Assembly (NCBI RefSeq): GCF_019655855.1
Contig: NZ_BPFX01000003.1
Span: forward strand, 372,001 to 436,000
Origin: Pseudomonas paralcaligenes
GTDB taxonomy: Bacteria; Pseudomonadota; Gammaproteobacteria; Pseudomonadales; Pseudomonadaceae
Direction of reading: 5' to 3'
Length of the DNA: 64,000 nucleotides
The position numbers and the translations under genes were made by a program. Every line of letters starts with the position of its first letter. Position 1 is the stretch's first letter. Shown here in pieces: positions 13,704 through 23,183 of the stretch. The notes beneath the pieces are model-generated. The model was not told where the DNA came from, searched no databases, and saw only the letters and a list, made by a program, of their open reading frames with translations.

Positions 13704-14309
13704 TCAGTTGGGCGCGAAGGCCGGCACCTGCGGGCTGATGCCGGTGCCCGGCGAGCCGGGCGTGGGATTGAAGCCCGAGGGGTCTCTGTTGTCGAGGTTC
13801 TGCAGCTCCAGCAGGTAGCTGCGGAAGATCTGCCCCAGCACCTGGCTGGCGGCCTGCAACTCTTCCCTGCCCATGCGCTCGGCCACTTGGTCGGCGCTGT
13901 CCATGGCTTCGTCTGAGCCGTTCACCGCCGCCATCTTCAGCACGATATAGGCCTGCACGTTGTTGGCCTGCACGCCCTCGCCACGGAAGAACATGGTGCC
14001 CAGGCGCAGCTGGGCCTGGGCGTTGCCCTGCAGCGAGGACTGCTCGAACCAGTGCATGGCCTGGGGCAGGTCGCGCGGCACGCGCTGGCCTTCGTAATAG
14101 AGTTCGCCGAGTTCGTACTGGGCCTGGGCATCGCCCTGGCGGGCGACTTCCTGGCAGGCTTCCACGGCCTGGGGCAGGTCTTCGGGGGCGGTGTTCAGCG
14201 AGCAGGGGCCCATGGCCGGCACCAGCAGCGAGTTGTCGCCCGCCTGGGCCAGCAGTGGGGAAACGAGCAGCAGGCAGCCCATGAAGAGCTTGCGGCCGGT
14301 GCATGTCAT
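13704..14309 (-). CDS. Exported Sel1-repeat (TPR-like) protein
   Basis: 201 residues. An N-terminal signal peptide ends around LLAQAG. It is followed by about three Sel1-like repeats (AQYELGELYYEGQRVPRD, AQLRLGTMFFRGEGVQAN and a degenerate third). Such repeats are protein-binding scaffolds; no specific role is evident. Two in-frame ATG codons lie close together at 14309 and 14282; the first gives the better signal peptide. It matches the hypothetical between hemL and DUF1820 in PAO1. Confidence 0.8.
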   Translation of the reverse strand: MTCTGRKLFMGCLLLVSPLLAQAGDNSLLVPAMGPCSLNTAPEDLPQAVEACQEVARQGDAQAQYELGELYYEGQRVPRDLPQAMHWFEQSSLQGNAQAQLRLGTMFFRGEGVQANNVQAYIVLKMAAVNGSDEAMDSADQVAERMGREELQAASQVLGQIFRSYLLELQNLDNRDPSGFNPTPGSPGTGISPQVPAFAPN

Positions 14310-14462
14310 GAATCGGAACGCCTCGCGGAACGGTCGGGCCTCGTGCCCTGCCGGCGAAACGCGCCGGCCGTCACATTATGTATAAGCCGGAGCGTCGTTA
14401 CAAAGCCTTTGCCGGATTCGGCCGGATGGCCTGCGGCCAGGCGCGATGCTGGCCGGATGCCC

Positions 14463-15746
14463 TCAGGCGAGCCTGGCGAAGGCCCGCTCCGCGGCGGCGA
14501 AGGTGATTTCCAGTTCCCGGTCGCCGTGGGCGATGGAGGTGAAGCCGGCCTCGAAGGCGCTCGGCGCCAGGTACACGCCGCCTTCCAGCATCAGGTGGAA
14601 GAACCGCTTGAAGCGCTCGGCATCGCTGCCCATCACGTCGCCGAAGGTGATGATGTCGTCGGCGCCGCTGAAGTACAGGCCGAACATGGCGCCGGCCTGG
14701 GTGGTGACGAAGGGCACGCCGGCGGCATCGGCGCGTTCCTGCAGGCCGGCCAGCATGCGGCTGGTGAAGTCGGTCAGCTCGGCGTGGAAGCCCGGGCGGC
14801 TGATCAGCTTGAGGGTGGTCAGGCCGGCGACCATCGCCAGCGGGTTGCCCGACAGGGTGCCGGCCTGGTAGACCGGGCCGAGCGGGGCGACGCATTCCAT
14901 GATCGCGCGCTTGCCGCCGAAGCAGCCGACCGGCATGCCGCCACCGACGACCTTGCCGAAGGTCGACAGGTCCGGGGTGACGCCGTAGTGGGCCTGGGCG
15001 CCGCCGAGGGCGACGCGGAAGCCGGTCATCACCTCGTCGAAGATCAGCACCACGCCGTGCTTGTCGCACTGCTCGCGCAGACCCTGGAGGAAGCCGGGCG
15101 CCGGCGGCACGCAGTTCATGTTGCCGGCCACCGGCTCGACGATGATGCAGGCCACGGTCTTGCCGACCTCGGCCAGGGTCTGCTCGACGGCGGCCAGGTC
15201 GTTGTAGGGCAGGGTCAGGGTGTGCTTGGCGAAGTCCGCCGGCACCCCGGCCGAACTGGGCACGCCCTGGGTCAGCAGGCCGGAGCCGGCCTTGACCAGC
15301 AGGCTGTCGGAGTGGCCGTGGTAGCAGCCCTCGAACTTGATGATGGCGTCGCGCCCGGTATAGCCGCGGGCCAGGCGGATGGCGCTCATGGTCGCCTCGG
15401 TGCCGGAGCTGACCATGCGCACCAGCTCCATGGACGGCACGATGGAGCAGACCAGGTCGGCCATTTCCACTTCCAGCGCGGTCGGCGCGCCGTAGGACAG
15501 GCCGTGCTCCAGCTGCTTGCGCACCGCGTCGAGCACCTCGGGGTGGCCGTGGCCGAGGATCATCGGGCCCCAGGAGCCGACGTAGTCGACGTAGCGCTTG
15601 TCGTCCTCGTCGATCACGTAGGCGCCTTCGGCGTGCTTGAAGAACAGCGGGGTGCCGCCGACGCTGCGGAAGGCGCGCACCGGCGAGTTGACGCCGCCGG
15701 GGATGTGTTTCTGGGCGTTGGCGAACAGGGTTTCCGAACGGGACAT
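14463..15746 (-). CDS. hemL: Glutamate-1-semialdehyde 2,1-aminomutase
   Basis: 427 residues. It converts glutamate-1-semialdehyde to 5-aminolevulinate for heme and siroheme synthesis, using PLP. The PLP lysine is K265 in [12 protein letters not shown]. Other signatures are [23 protein letters not shown] and [10 protein letters not shown]. The start [12 protein letters not shown] at 15746 matches the family. It is followed upstream on the same strand by thiE and thiD (stop-to-start gap 31 bases), the conserved Pseudomonas thiD-thiE-hemL order. Confidence 0.97.
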   Translation of the reverse strand: MSRSETLFANAQKHIPGGVNSPVRAFRSVGGTPLFFKHAEGAYVIDEDDKRYVDYVGSWGPMILGHGHPEVLDAVRKQLEHGLSYGAPTALEVEMADLVCSIVPSMELVRMVSSGTEATMSAIRLARGYTGRDAIIKFEGCYHGHSDSLLVKAGSGLLTQGVPSSAGVPADFAKHTLTLPYNDLAAVEQTLAEVGKTVACIIVEPVAGNMNCVPPAPGFLQGLREQCDKHGVVLIFDEVMTGFRVALGGAQAHYGVTPDLSTFGKVVGGGMPVGCFGGKRAIMECVAPLGPVYQAGTLSGNPLAMVAGLTTLKLISRPGFHAELTDFTSRMLAGLQERADAAGVPFVTTQAGAMFGLYFSGADDIITFGDVMGSDAERFKRFFHLMLEGGVYLAPSAFEAGFTSIAHGDRELEITFAAAERAFARLA

Positions 15747-15777
15747 GGCAGGTCTCTCTCGAATCAGCAATAGCGAA

Positions 15778-16413
15778 TCAGGATGTGGCGAACAGCGCGC
15801 CGAAGGCGCGGGCGCGGGCCTCCACCTCGGCGGCGGAGGGCGCGGAGAACAGGGCGTGGATCACCGCCAGCAGGTCGGCGCCACGGCGGATCAGGTCCGC
15901 GCCGTTGTCCAGGCTGACACCACCGATGGCGGTGATCGGCAGGGCGAAGCGGGCGCGGGCCTGTTCCAGCAGTTCGGGGGTGGCGCTCGGCGCGCCGGGC
16001 TTGGTCTGCGACGTGAAGAAGCGGCCGAAGGCGATGTAGCTGGCGCCCTCGGAGGCCACCTTCGCGGCCAGCTCCAGGCTGGCGTGGCAGGTGCCGCCGA
16101 TGACCGCGCGCGGACCGAGCAGGGCGCGGGCGGCGGCCAGGGAGCCGTCCTCCTGGCCCAGGTGCAGGCCGACGCCGAGGCGGGCGGCCAGTTCGGCGTC
16201 GTCGTTGATGATCAGGTCGGCACCGTGGCGGGCGCACAGCTCGGCCAGGGCCTCGGCCTCGCGCAGGCGGCAGGCGGCGTCGCCGGATTTGTCGCGGTAC
16301 TGCAGCAGGCGCGCGCCACCTTTCAGTGCCGCTTCCACGTAGGGCAGCAGCCTGCCGTCCGCCAGCAGCTGGCTGTCGGTGATGGCGTAGAGGCCGCGCA
16401 GTGGCCGGCTCAC
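15778..16413 (-). CDS. thiE: Thiamine-phosphate synthase
   Basis: 211 residues. It joins HMP-pyrophosphate and thiazole phosphate to make thiamine phosphate. Signatures are [52 protein letters not shown] and [12 protein letters not shown]. The start is the GTG at 16413 (reading [11 protein letters not shown]), with GAGG about 8 bases upstream; no ATG fits. It begins 10 bases after the thiD stop, so the two are probably co-transcribed. No TPP riboswitch was recognised upstream. Confidence 0.93.
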   Translation of the reverse strand: MSRPLRGLYAITDSQLLADGRLLPYVEAALKGGARLLQYRDKSGDAACRLREAEALAELCARHGADLIINDDAELAARLGVGLHLGQEDGSLAAARALLGPRAVIGGTCHASLELAAKVASEGASYIAFGRFFTSQTKPGAPSATPELLEQARARFALPITAIGGVSLDNGADLIRRGADLLAVIHALFSAPSAAEVEARARAFGALFATS

Positions 16414-16423
16414 GAACGGCGCC

Positions 16424-17221
16424 TCACTGGCAGAAGTCCAGTGGCAGGCGGCGCGGCACGAACTGGCCGCGCCCCGGCTGCTCGGCGTCGCGCAGGGTGC
16501 GCCAGGTGTAGTCGAGGGCCGAGCGCACGGCGCTGACCATTTCCTCGCCCAGGGCCAGGCGGCCGGCCAGGGTGCTGGCCAGGGTGCAGCCGGAGCCGTG
16601 GTAGCTGCCCGGCAGGCGCGCGCAGGTGAAGGTGTGGCGTTCGCCGCCACGCACGTAGAGGCGGTTGTGCACTTCGGCCTCTTCGCCGTGGCCGCCGGTG
16701 ATCAGCAGGTTCCGGCAATAGGGGGAGAGCTTTTCGGCGCACTCGTCCGCGGTGCCCTCGGGCAGTTCGGCGAGGATGCGCGCCTCCGGCAGATTCGGCG
16801 TGGCCGCCGCGGCGATCGGCAGCAAGCGCTCGCGCATGGCGTAGCCGACGTCGTCCTTGCCCAGCGAGCCGCCGCCGCCGGCGCGCAGCACCGGGTCGCA
16901 GACCAGCGGCACGCCGGGCAGCGACTGCATGATCTCGACCACGGTGTCGACCATCTCCACCGAGCCGAGCATGCCCAGCTTGACGGCGGCCACCGGCAGG
17001 TCGGCGATGATGGCGCGGGCCTGGGCCAGCACCCAGTCGCGGTCGAGCACGCGGAAGTCGGAGACGTTGACGGTGTCCTGCACGGTCAGCGCGGTGACCG
17101 CCGGAGAGGCGTGGCAGCCCTGGGCGAGCAGGGCTTCGATGTCCGCCTGCAGGCCGGCACCACCGGAAGGGTCGTGGCCGGAGAGGCAGAGGACGACGGG
17201 ACGGGAGTTGTGTCTGTTCAT
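16424..17221 (-). CDS. thiD: Hydroxymethylpyrimidine/phosphomethylpyrimidine kinase
   Basis: 265 residues. ThiD phosphorylates hydroxymethylpyrimidine twice and supplies ThiE downstream. Ribokinase-like motifs are [25 protein letters not shown] and the C-terminal anion hole [14 protein letters not shown]. The start at 17221 ([15 protein letters not shown]) is preferred to an in-frame ATG six codons upstream. First gene of thiD-thiE-hemL. Confidence 0.95.
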   Translation of the reverse strand: MNRHNSRPVVLCLSGHDPSGGAGLQADIEALLAQGCHASPAVTALTVQDTVNVSDFRVLDRDWVLAQARAIIADLPVAAVKLGMLGSVEMVDTVVEIMQSLPGVPLVCDPVLRAGGGGSLGKDDVGYAMRERLLPIAAAATPNLPEARILAELPEGTADECAEKLSPYCRNLLITGGHGEEAEVHNRLYVRGGERHTFTCARLPGSYHGSGCTLASTLAGRLALGEEMVSAVRSALDYTWRTLRDAEQPGRGQFVPRRLPLDFCQ

Positions 17222-17530
17222 GGCCGGCGAGCTTACCACCTGGCGGCGAGGTGGCCCAATCGGCGGGGCGCGACATCTTGCTCCGGGGCGGCGGATTTTT
17301 CCCCGGGGCCCTGTGATAGAGTGCCGCCCATACCAATTAGAAGGGTTACGCGCGCCGCGCCAAGAGCCTGCTCACGATCAGCTGCGTTTCGGCTGAGTGG
17401 CGTTGAAAACGGCTTCGGAATGCTCGTTTACACCACGTAAACGCTGCTTCCTCAGCCATTTCGCCACCCGCTCGCAAGATCGTGAACAGGCTCCCGGGAG
17501 AAGAGGGCTCCGGGCGGCCACGCGAGACCC
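17222..17530. other. Intergenic region between divergent thiD and ladS
   Basis: 309 bases without a gene. It holds the minus-strand promoter region for thiD, although no clear boxes could be assigned, and the 130-base palindromic element at 17364-17493. The element ends about 37 bases before the ladS start, so the ladS promoter lies within or before it. Confidence 0.6.
17364..17493. repeat. Long imperfect palindrome, copy A
   Basis: The outer arms GAGCCTGCTCACGATC (17364-17379) and GATCGTGAACAGGCTC (17478-17493) pair with one mismatch. Inside are GGCTGAG/CTCAGCC and GTTTAC/GTAAAC around a 5-base loop. The core TTCGGAATGCTC...CTGCTTCCTCAGCC recurs in copies B (22320-22456) and C (39661-39817). 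Confidence 0.75.
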
Positions 17531-19927
17531 ATGCGGGGCTGCATGCGTGTCTGCATTTTTCTCATCCTGTTCGCCTGGACCTGGCTGGCGCATGCCGTCT
17601 CGTTCGACGAGCGCACCCGCTACCTGGCGCTGGGCTCGGACATGCAGGTGTTCGAGGACGTGCGCGGCGACGCGAGCATCGAAGAGGTCGGCTCGGCGGC
17701 CCTGGACGCCGGCTTCCGCGACAACCCGGGGCCGGTGCTCAACGCTGGCTACTCGCGCTCGGTGTTCTGGCTGCGGGTCGATCTGACCTACGCGCCGACC
17801 GCCGCCTCCGGTCCCAAGGCATGGCTGCTGGAGCTGGCCTATCCGCCGCTCGACCACCTCGAGGTCTACCTGCCTGACGGTGCCGGCGGCTACCGGTTGA
17901 TCGCGCGCACCGGGGACGCGCAGCCCTTCTCCAGCCGGCAGATCAAGCAGAACAACTACCTGTTCAACCTCGAACTGATTCCCGGGCAGACCCAGCGCGT
18001 GTACCTGCGCGCGCAGAGCCAGGGCTCGATGCAGCTGCCGCTGGGGCTGTGGTCGCCGGACGCCTTCATCGAGGCGCAGCCGGCGCGGATCTACACCCTC
18101 GGAATCATCTACGGCGTGCTGCTGGCGATGCTGATCTACAACCTGTTCATCTTCCTCGCCGTCCGCGACACCAGTTACCTCTACTACATCCTCTATATCG
18201 CCTCCTTCGGCCTGTACCAGGTGTCGGTCAACGGCGCCGGCGTGCAGTACTTCTGGCCGGACAACCCCTGGTGGGCCAACGCGGTCACGCCTTTCCTGAT
18301 CGGCGCGGCGGCGCTGTTCGGCTGCCAGTTCGCCCGCAGCTTCCTGCAGACCCGGGCGCACAGCCCGTGGGTCGACCGCCTGCTGTGTCTGCTGATGGCG
18401 GTCGGCGCGCTGGTGATGGTGCTGGCCCTGACCAGCAGCTACGCCGTCGCCCTGCGCCTGGCCACCTCGCTGGCGCTGGCCTTCACCGTGGTGATCTTCA
18501 GCGCCGGTGTGCTGGCCTGGCTGCGCGGCATGCGCGTGGCGCGCTACTTCATCATCGCCTGGACGGCCTTCCTCGCCGGCGGGGTGATCAACACCCTGAT
18601 GGTGCTGGGCTTCCTGCCCTATACCTTCTTCACCATGTACGCCAGCCAGTTCGGTTCGGCGCTGGAGGTGGGGCTGCTGTCCCTGGCCCTGGCGGACCGC
18701 ATCAACGCGATGAAGGAGGAGCGCACGCGCATCCTCCAGGAGGCCGGGCGCGAACTGGAGTCGCTCAACCGCGAACTGGCCGACAGCAACCGGGTCAAGG
18801 ACGAGTTCCTCGCCACCGTCACCCACGAGCTGCGCACGCCGATGAACGGCGTGATCGGCTCGCTGGAGCTGATGCAGACGGTGCGGCTCGACGTGGAGCT
18901 GGAGCAGTACCAGCGCACCGCCTCCAGTTCGGCGCGCGACATGATGCACATGGTCGACGACATCCTCGCCCTCACCGAGCTGCAGGCCGGCAAGCTCCAC
19001 CTGCGGCGGGAGCCGTTCAGCCTGCGCGGCCTGGTCGACGGCCTGCGCGTGCAGTTCGCCGGCAGGGCGGAGGAGCGTGGGCTGGCCTTCGTGGTCGAGG
19101 TGGACGACAACCTGCCCGACACCCTGGAAGGCGATTCGGCCAGGCTGAGCCAGGCCGTGGGCTACCTGCTGGACAACGCCATCAAGTTCACCCACCAGGG
19201 CCAGGTCGCCCTGCGCATCGGCGCGGCCGGACCGCTGGCCGACAACGTACCGCTGCGCATCGAGGTGCGCGACACCGGCATTGGTTTCGTCGCCTCGGAC
19301 GAGGCCGGCCTGTACCAGCGCTTCCACCAGCTGGACGGCTCCACCACCCGGCAGTACGGCGGGCTGGGCATCGGCCTGGCGATCTGCCGCCAGCTGGTCG
19401 ACCTGCTCGGCGGCGACCTCCGGCACCAGTCGCAGCCGGGGCAGGGCAGTGTCTTCACCATCGCCGTTCCGCTCGACCTGCCGGCCCAGCGCCTGCCGGA
19501 CATCGTGGCCGCCTCCCGGCGCGCCGCCGGTCCGCCGCAGCGCCGGCCCGAGCAATGCACCGTGCTGGTGGTCGAGGACAACGCGATCAACCAGTTGGTG
19601 ACCCGCGGCATGCTGCTCAAGCTCGGCTACCGGGTGCGCACCGCCGACAACGGCGCCGAGGCCCTCGGCGTGGTGCGTGGCGAGCCGGTCGACGCGGTGC
19701 TGCTGGACTGCCAGATGCCGGTGATGGACGGCTTCGCCACCTGCCGCGCCCTGCGCAACCTGCCCGGCTGCGGCGAGATTCCGGTGCTGGCCATCACCGC
19801 CCACAGCCACAGCGGTGACCACGAGCGCTGCCTGGCGGCGGGCATGAGCGATTACCTGGTCAAGCCGGTGAAGTTCCTCGAACTCCAGGCCCTGCTGCAC
19901 GACTGGGTGCTGTGCCGGGCGCCTTGA
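17531..19927 (+). CDS. ladS: Hybrid sensor kinase LadS (7TMR-DISM, HisKA, HATPase, receiver)
   Basis: 798 residues. In P. aeruginosa LadS feeds the GacS/GacA cascade, raising RsmY/RsmZ and favouring biofilm over acute virulence. Order: signal peptide (1-22), 7TMR-DISMED2 sensory domain (about 25-175), seven membrane segments (about 185-395), a short coiled coil, HisKA with H432 in THELRTPMNG, HATPase (LLDNAIKFT, DTGIGF, GGLGIGLAI), and a receiver with D726 in LLDCQMPVMDG. There is no C-terminal Hpt, consistent with LadS relaying through GacS. The neighbours thiD upstream and TetR/acyl-CoA dehydrogenase downstream match the PAO1 PA3974 locus. A second ATG four codons in is an alternative start. 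Confidence 0.9.
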   Translation: MRGCMRVCIFLILFAWTWLAHAVSFDERTRYLALGSDMQVFEDVRGDASIEEVGSAALDAGFRDNPGPVLNAGYSRSVFWLRVDLTYAPTAASGPKAWLLELAYPPLDHLEVYLPDGAGGYRLIARTGDAQPFSSRQIKQNNYLFNLELIPGQTQRVYLRAQSQGSMQLPLGLWSPDAFIEAQPARIYTLGIIYGVLLAMLIYNLFIFLAVRDTSYLYYILYIASFGLYQVSVNGAGVQYFWPDNPWWANAVTPFLIGAAALFGCQFARSFLQTRAHSPWVDRLLCLLMAVGALVMVLALTSSYAVALRLATSLALAFTVVIFSAGVLAWLRGMRVARYFIIAWTAFLAGGVINTLMVLGFLPYTFFTMYASQFGSALEVGLLSLALADRINAMKEERTRILQEAGRELESLNRELADSNRVKDEFLATVTHELRTPMNGVIGSLELMQTVRLDVELEQYQRTASSSARDMMHMVDDILALTELQAGKLHLRREPFSLRGLVDGLRVQFAGRAEERGLAFVVEVDDNLPDTLEGDSARLSQAVGYLLDNAIKFTHQGQVALRIGAAGPLADNVPLRIEVRDTGIGFVASDEAGLYQRFHQLDGSTTRQYGGLGIGLAICRQLVDLLGGDLRHQSQPGQGSVFTIAVPLDLPAQRLPDIVAASRRAAGPPQRRPEQCTVLVVEDNAINQLVTRGMLLKLGYRVRTADNGAEALGVVRGEPVDAVLLDCQMPVMDGFATCRALRNLPGCGEIPVLAITAHSHSGDHERCLAAGMSDYLVKPVKFLELQALLHDWVLCRAP

Positions 19928-19984
19928 ACCGCTAACCACAATGATCTAGCCATGTTTTGGCCGAATCGTCGTTTTCATCAAGAA

Positions 19985-20002
19985 GTGAATCGTGATTCAC
20001 TG
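19985..20002. promoter_or_regulatory. Perfect 18-bp palindrome, likely operator of the TetR regulator
   Basis: AGTGAATCGTGATTCACT is exactly palindromic and ends 29 bases before the TetR start. Its size and symmetry fit a TetR dimer site. Autoregulation and control of the adjacent dehydrogenase are inferred. Confidence 0.6.
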
Positions 20003-20031
20003 GGCTGAATTCATGAACACGGACTCAGCTC

Positions 20032-20667
20032 ATGGCCTATCGCACCACCACCGCCCGCCTCGATCGCGCCCAGGAGCTACGCGAACGCATCCTCGTCTGC
20101 GCCCATGCCCGGGTCGCCGAGGGCGGCTTCGCCAGCCTCACCATGCAGGCCCTGGCCGAGGACGCGGGCATCGCCACCGGCAGCCTGTACCGCCACTTCA
20201 GCGGCAAGGGCGAGCTGGCGGCGGAAGTCTTCAGCAACGCCTGCCGCGTCGAGGTCGACGTGCTCGCCGAAATCCTCCGCGGCCCCGGCAGCGCGTCCAG
20301 ACGCCTGGCCGCGGGCCTGGAGCAGTTCGCCGCCCGCGCCTGGCACAGCCGGCGCCTGGCCTTCGCGCTGATCGCCGAACCGGTTGAGCCGGAAGTCGAC
20401 GAGCAGCGCCTGCTGTTCCGCGAATCCTACGCCGAGCTGTTCGTCGACCTGCTGGAGGAGGGCGTGCGCACCGGCGAATTCCGCGTCACCCAAGTGAACC
20501 TGGTGGCCGCCTGCCTGGTGGGCGCCATCGCCGAGGCCCTGGTCGGCCCGCTGTCCCCACCGGCCCGCGCGGCCCGCGACGCCGGCCTGCCGTCGGCGGA
20601 CCTGGCCACCGTCAGCCAAGCCCTGATTACCTTCTGCCTGCGCGCCGTCGGCGCCCCGGAGTCCTGA
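20032..20667 (+). CDS. TetR/AcrR family transcriptional regulator
   Basis: 211 residues. The N-terminal helix-turn-helix (about residues 20-65) includes LTMQALAEDAGIATGSLYRHFSGKGELAAEV. The C-terminal ligand domain is family-specific. The stop is 2 bases before the acyl-CoA dehydrogenase start, so the two are one operon. The 18-bp palindrome at 19985-20002 is the likely operator. It is equivalent, from gene order, to PA3973. By context the ligand may be an acyl-CoA. Confidence 0.88.
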   Translation: MAYRTTTARLDRAQELRERILVCAHARVAEGGFASLTMQALAEDAGIATGSLYRHFSGKGELAAEVFSNACRVEVDVLAEILRGPGSASRRLAAGLEQFAARAWHSRRLAFALIAEPVEPEVDEQRLLFRESYAELFVDLLEEGVRTGEFRVTQVNLVAACLVGAIAEALVGPLSPPARAARDAGLPSADLATVSQALITFCLRAVGAPES

Positions 20668-20669
20668 GC

Positions 20670-22319
20670 ATGTCCCTGCAGTCACTCGCCGAAACCCACG
20701 AAGTGTTCAACCAGGTGCCGTCGCTGGACGGCGCCAACCTGTACCGCACCGACCTGCCGCTGCAGGAGTGGATTCGCCGCTACGGCGGCGGCTGGGCGGA
20801 GGACCGCCTGGACACCTACGGTGCCCTGGCCGGCGGCCCGCTGATGCAGGCCGGCTTCCTGGCCAACGAGCACAAGCCGGAGTTCAAGAGCCACGACCGC
20901 TACGGCAACCGCATCGACCTGGTGGAGTTCCATCCGGCCTACCACGAGCTGATGCGCACCGCCGTCGAGCATGGCCTGCCGTCGCTGCCCTGGGTGGACC
21001 CGCGCGCCGGCGCCCACGTCGCCCGCGCCGGCCTCACCTACCTGCACAGCCAGGCCGAGGCCGCCAGCGGCTGCCCGCTGACCATGACCTTCGCCGCCGT
21101 GCCGGCGCTCAGGCTGCAGCCGAACGTCGCCGAGCAGTGGCTGCCGAAGGTCCTCGCCACCCAGTACGACCCGCGCAACGTGCCGATGGAGCAGAAGGCC
21201 GGCGTCACCATCGGCATGGCGATGACCGAGAAGCAGGGCGGCACCGACGTGCGCGCCAACACCACCCGCGCCTATCCCGTGGGTGTCGGCGGCCCGGGCG
21301 AGGCCTACGAACTGGTCGGCCACAAGTGGTTCTGCTCGGCGCCCATGTGCGACGCCTTCCTGACCCTGGCCTACACCGACAAGGGCCTGTCCTGCTTCCT
21401 GCTGCCGCGCCACCGCCCGGATGGCACGCGCAACCAGTTCTACGTGCAGCGCCTGAAGAACAAGCTGGGCAACTGGGCCAACGCCTCCAGCGAGGTGGAA
21501 TACCGCGGCGCCTTCGCCTGGATGCTCGGCGAAGAGGGCAGGGGCGTGCCGACCATCATCGAGATGGTGTCCATGACCCGCTTCGACTGCATGGTCGGCT
21601 CCAGCAGCCTGATGCGCCAGGCGCTGACCCAGGCCGCGCACCACTGCGCCCACCGCAAGGTCGGCGGCAAGCTGCTGGCCGACCAGCCGCTGATGCAGAA
21701 CGTGCTGGCCGACCTGGCCCTGGAGAGCGAGGCCGCGCTGGCCCTGTGTATGCGCATGGGCCGCGCCCTCGACCACCAGCACGACGAGCAGGAGGACAAG
21801 TTCGCCCGCCTGGTCACCGCCATCGGCAAGTACTGGATCTGCAAGCGCGCGCCGGAAATGGTCTACGAGGCCAGCGAATGCATGGGCGGCGCCGGCTACG
21901 TCGAGGAGACCATCATGCCGCGGCTGTACCGCGAGGCGCCGGTCAACTCGATCTGGGAAGGCTCGGGCAACGTGCAGTGCCTGGACGTGCTGCGCGCCCT
22001 GTCCAAGGAGCCGGGCGTGCTCGACGCGCTGTTCGTCGAGCTGGGCGATGGTCACGGCGACGCGCGCCTGAAGGCGCACATCCAGCAGCTCAGGAACGAC
22101 TTCGCCGACACCGCCGACATCCAGTTCCGCGCCCGCCAGCTCACCGAGGATGTGGCCGTGGCCCTGCAGGCCAAGCTGCTGCTGGAGGCCGGCAACAGCG
22201 TGGTGAGCGATGCCTTCATCGCCAGTCGCCTGACCGGACGCGGCCGGGTCTACGGCACCCTGCCGCGCGGCGCGGACGTCGAGGCGCTGGTGGCCCGCAG
22301 CACCCCGCACCTGGCCTGA
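20670..22319 (+). CDS. AidB-like acyl-CoA dehydrogenase
   Basis: 549 residues, close in length and sequence to E. coli AidB (541). AidB is an FAD-containing acyl-CoA dehydrogenase homologue that also binds DNA and responds to alkylation. Shared motifs are HxVFNQ near the N-terminus (HEVFNQVPSLDGANLY), PLTMTFAAVPAL, GMAMTEKQGGTDVRANTT, VGHKWFCSAPMCDA, LKNKLGNWANASSEVEY, MTRFDCMVGSS and LYREAPVNSIWEGSGN. It is probably cytosolic. Whether it is a true dehydrogenase or a damage-response protein cannot be decided here; the TetR partner and the nearby thioesterase favour acyl-CoA metabolism. Confidence 0.88.
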   Translation: MSLQSLAETHEVFNQVPSLDGANLYRTDLPLQEWIRRYGGGWAEDRLDTYGALAGGPLMQAGFLANEHKPEFKSHDRYGNRIDLVEFHPAYHELMRTAVEHGLPSLPWVDPRAGAHVARAGLTYLHSQAEAASGCPLTMTFAAVPALRLQPNVAEQWLPKVLATQYDPRNVPMEQKAGVTIGMAMTEKQGGTDVRANTTRAYPVGVGGPGEAYELVGHKWFCSAPMCDAFLTLAYTDKGLSCFLLPRHRPDGTRNQFYVQRLKNKLGNWANASSEVEYRGAFAWMLGEEGRGVPTIIEMVSMTRFDCMVGSSSLMRQALTQAAHHCAHRKVGGKLLADQPLMQNVLADLALESEAALALCMRMGRALDHQHDEQEDKFARLVTAIGKYWICKRAPEMVYEASECMGGAGYVEETIMPRLYREAPVNSIWEGSGNVQCLDVLRALSKEPGVLDALFVELGDGHGDARLKAHIQQLRNDFADTADIQFRARQLTEDVAVALQAKLLLEAGNSVVSDAFIASRLTGRGRVYGTLPRGADVEALVARSTPHLA

Positions 22320-22456
22320 GAACCTGCTTGCGATTGCTGCGCGTCGGAAAACTGCGTTGAAAGTGGCTGCGGAATGCCCATTGACCTCAGTCAACTCCGC
22401 TTCCTTAGCCACTTTCGCCTTGTTTTCCTCTAGCTCGCAAGATCGTAAGCAGGCTC
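22320..22456. repeat. Long imperfect palindrome, copy B
   Basis: It begins at the base after the dehydrogenase stop codon. Outer arms GAACCTGCTTGCGATT and GATCGTAAGCAGGCTC pair with about two mismatches. Inner pairs are AAAGTGGCT/AGCCACTTT and TTGAC/GTCAA. It has the same CGGAATG...CGCTTCCTnAGCC core as copy A. It may end the dehydrogenase transcript. Confidence 0.75.
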
Positions 22457-22493
22457 TAACCGCCCATTACTAGAACAAGAAAAGGACACCGCC

Positions 22494-22922
22494 ATGCAGG
22501 CCCATCCGCACTACCGCGAGCTGGTCGAACACGGCTTCGCCGCCGCCAACTTCATCCAGGACCTGGGCATCCGCCTGGCCGACTGCGGCCCCGGCTGGGT
22601 CGAGGCGGAACTGGACATCCTGTCCCGCCACCTGCAGCAGAACGGCTTCATCCACGCCGGCGTGCAGACCACCCTGGCCGACCACGCCGCCGGCGCCGCG
22701 GCCGCCACCCTGGTGGCCGACGGCCAGACGGTGCTGACCCTGGAGTTCAAGGTCAACCTGCTGCGCCCGGCGCGCAGCGAACGCCTGCTGTGCCGCGCCG
22801 AAGTGCTCAAGGCCGGCCGCCAGGCCACCGTGGTCGAGGCCGAGGTGTTCGGCTACGAGAACGGCGAGCGTCGGCTCTACAGCAAGGCTTCCGTGACCAT
22901 GGCCGTGGTGGCGATGCTCTGA
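22494..22922 (+). CDS. PaaI-family hotdog thioesterase
   Basis: 142 residues, a single hotdog domain that probably hydrolyses acyl-CoA thioesters. The active-site region is QNGFIHAGVQTTLADHAAGAAA, with the HAGV sequence and the Asp/His of the PaaI-type pocket, followed by FKVNLLRPARSERL. The start at 22494 has AAAGGA about 8 bases upstream. It lies behind copy B of the palindrome and may be co-regulated with the AidB-like gene. It is the last syntenic gene before the CRISPR-Cas insertion. Confidence 0.88.
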   Translation: MQAHPHYRELVEHGFAAANFIQDLGIRLADCGPGWVEAELDILSRHLQQNGFIHAGVQTTLADHAAGAAAATLVADGQTVLTLEFKVNLLRPARSERLLCRAEVLKAGRQATVVEAEVFGYENGERRLYSKASVTMAVVAML

Positions 22923-23183
22923 GGGGACGTACAGTTCGCGACCGGTAAGGCTAAGTGCGTCCACGCCAGTCATACCCAGCATCTGCCCAGCCAGTTGTGC
23001 GTGCTGGATGAAGTGAGCCAATCCCGATTGACCACAGGCTCTTCTTGCTGACACTGCAGCAGTTAACGCCGCTGTTCAGTTGTATGGCGATGTCCGTTTG
23101 GTGTGATGGCGCTGTGCGACTATTCTGATTCTGCTTTTCGTTATTCTTGAGCGACTTTGCTGTTGAAGCAGGATGCATAAACG
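22923..23183. other. Junction between core genes and the CRISPR-Cas locus
   Basis: 261 bases with lower GC toward its right end. The right part should hold the cas promoter, but no convincing -35/-10 pair was found. The left part, read on the minus strand, encodes a protein-like stretch (GLAHFIQHAQLAGQMLG) that could be a gene remnant. I could not identify it. No tRNA or obvious attachment site was seen. Confidence 0.4.

Noticed and set aside
16414..17530. TPP riboswitch for thiD/thiE
   Set aside because: No TPP-aptamer conserved segments (CUGAGA, ACCUGAU) were found in order upstream of thiD or thiE.
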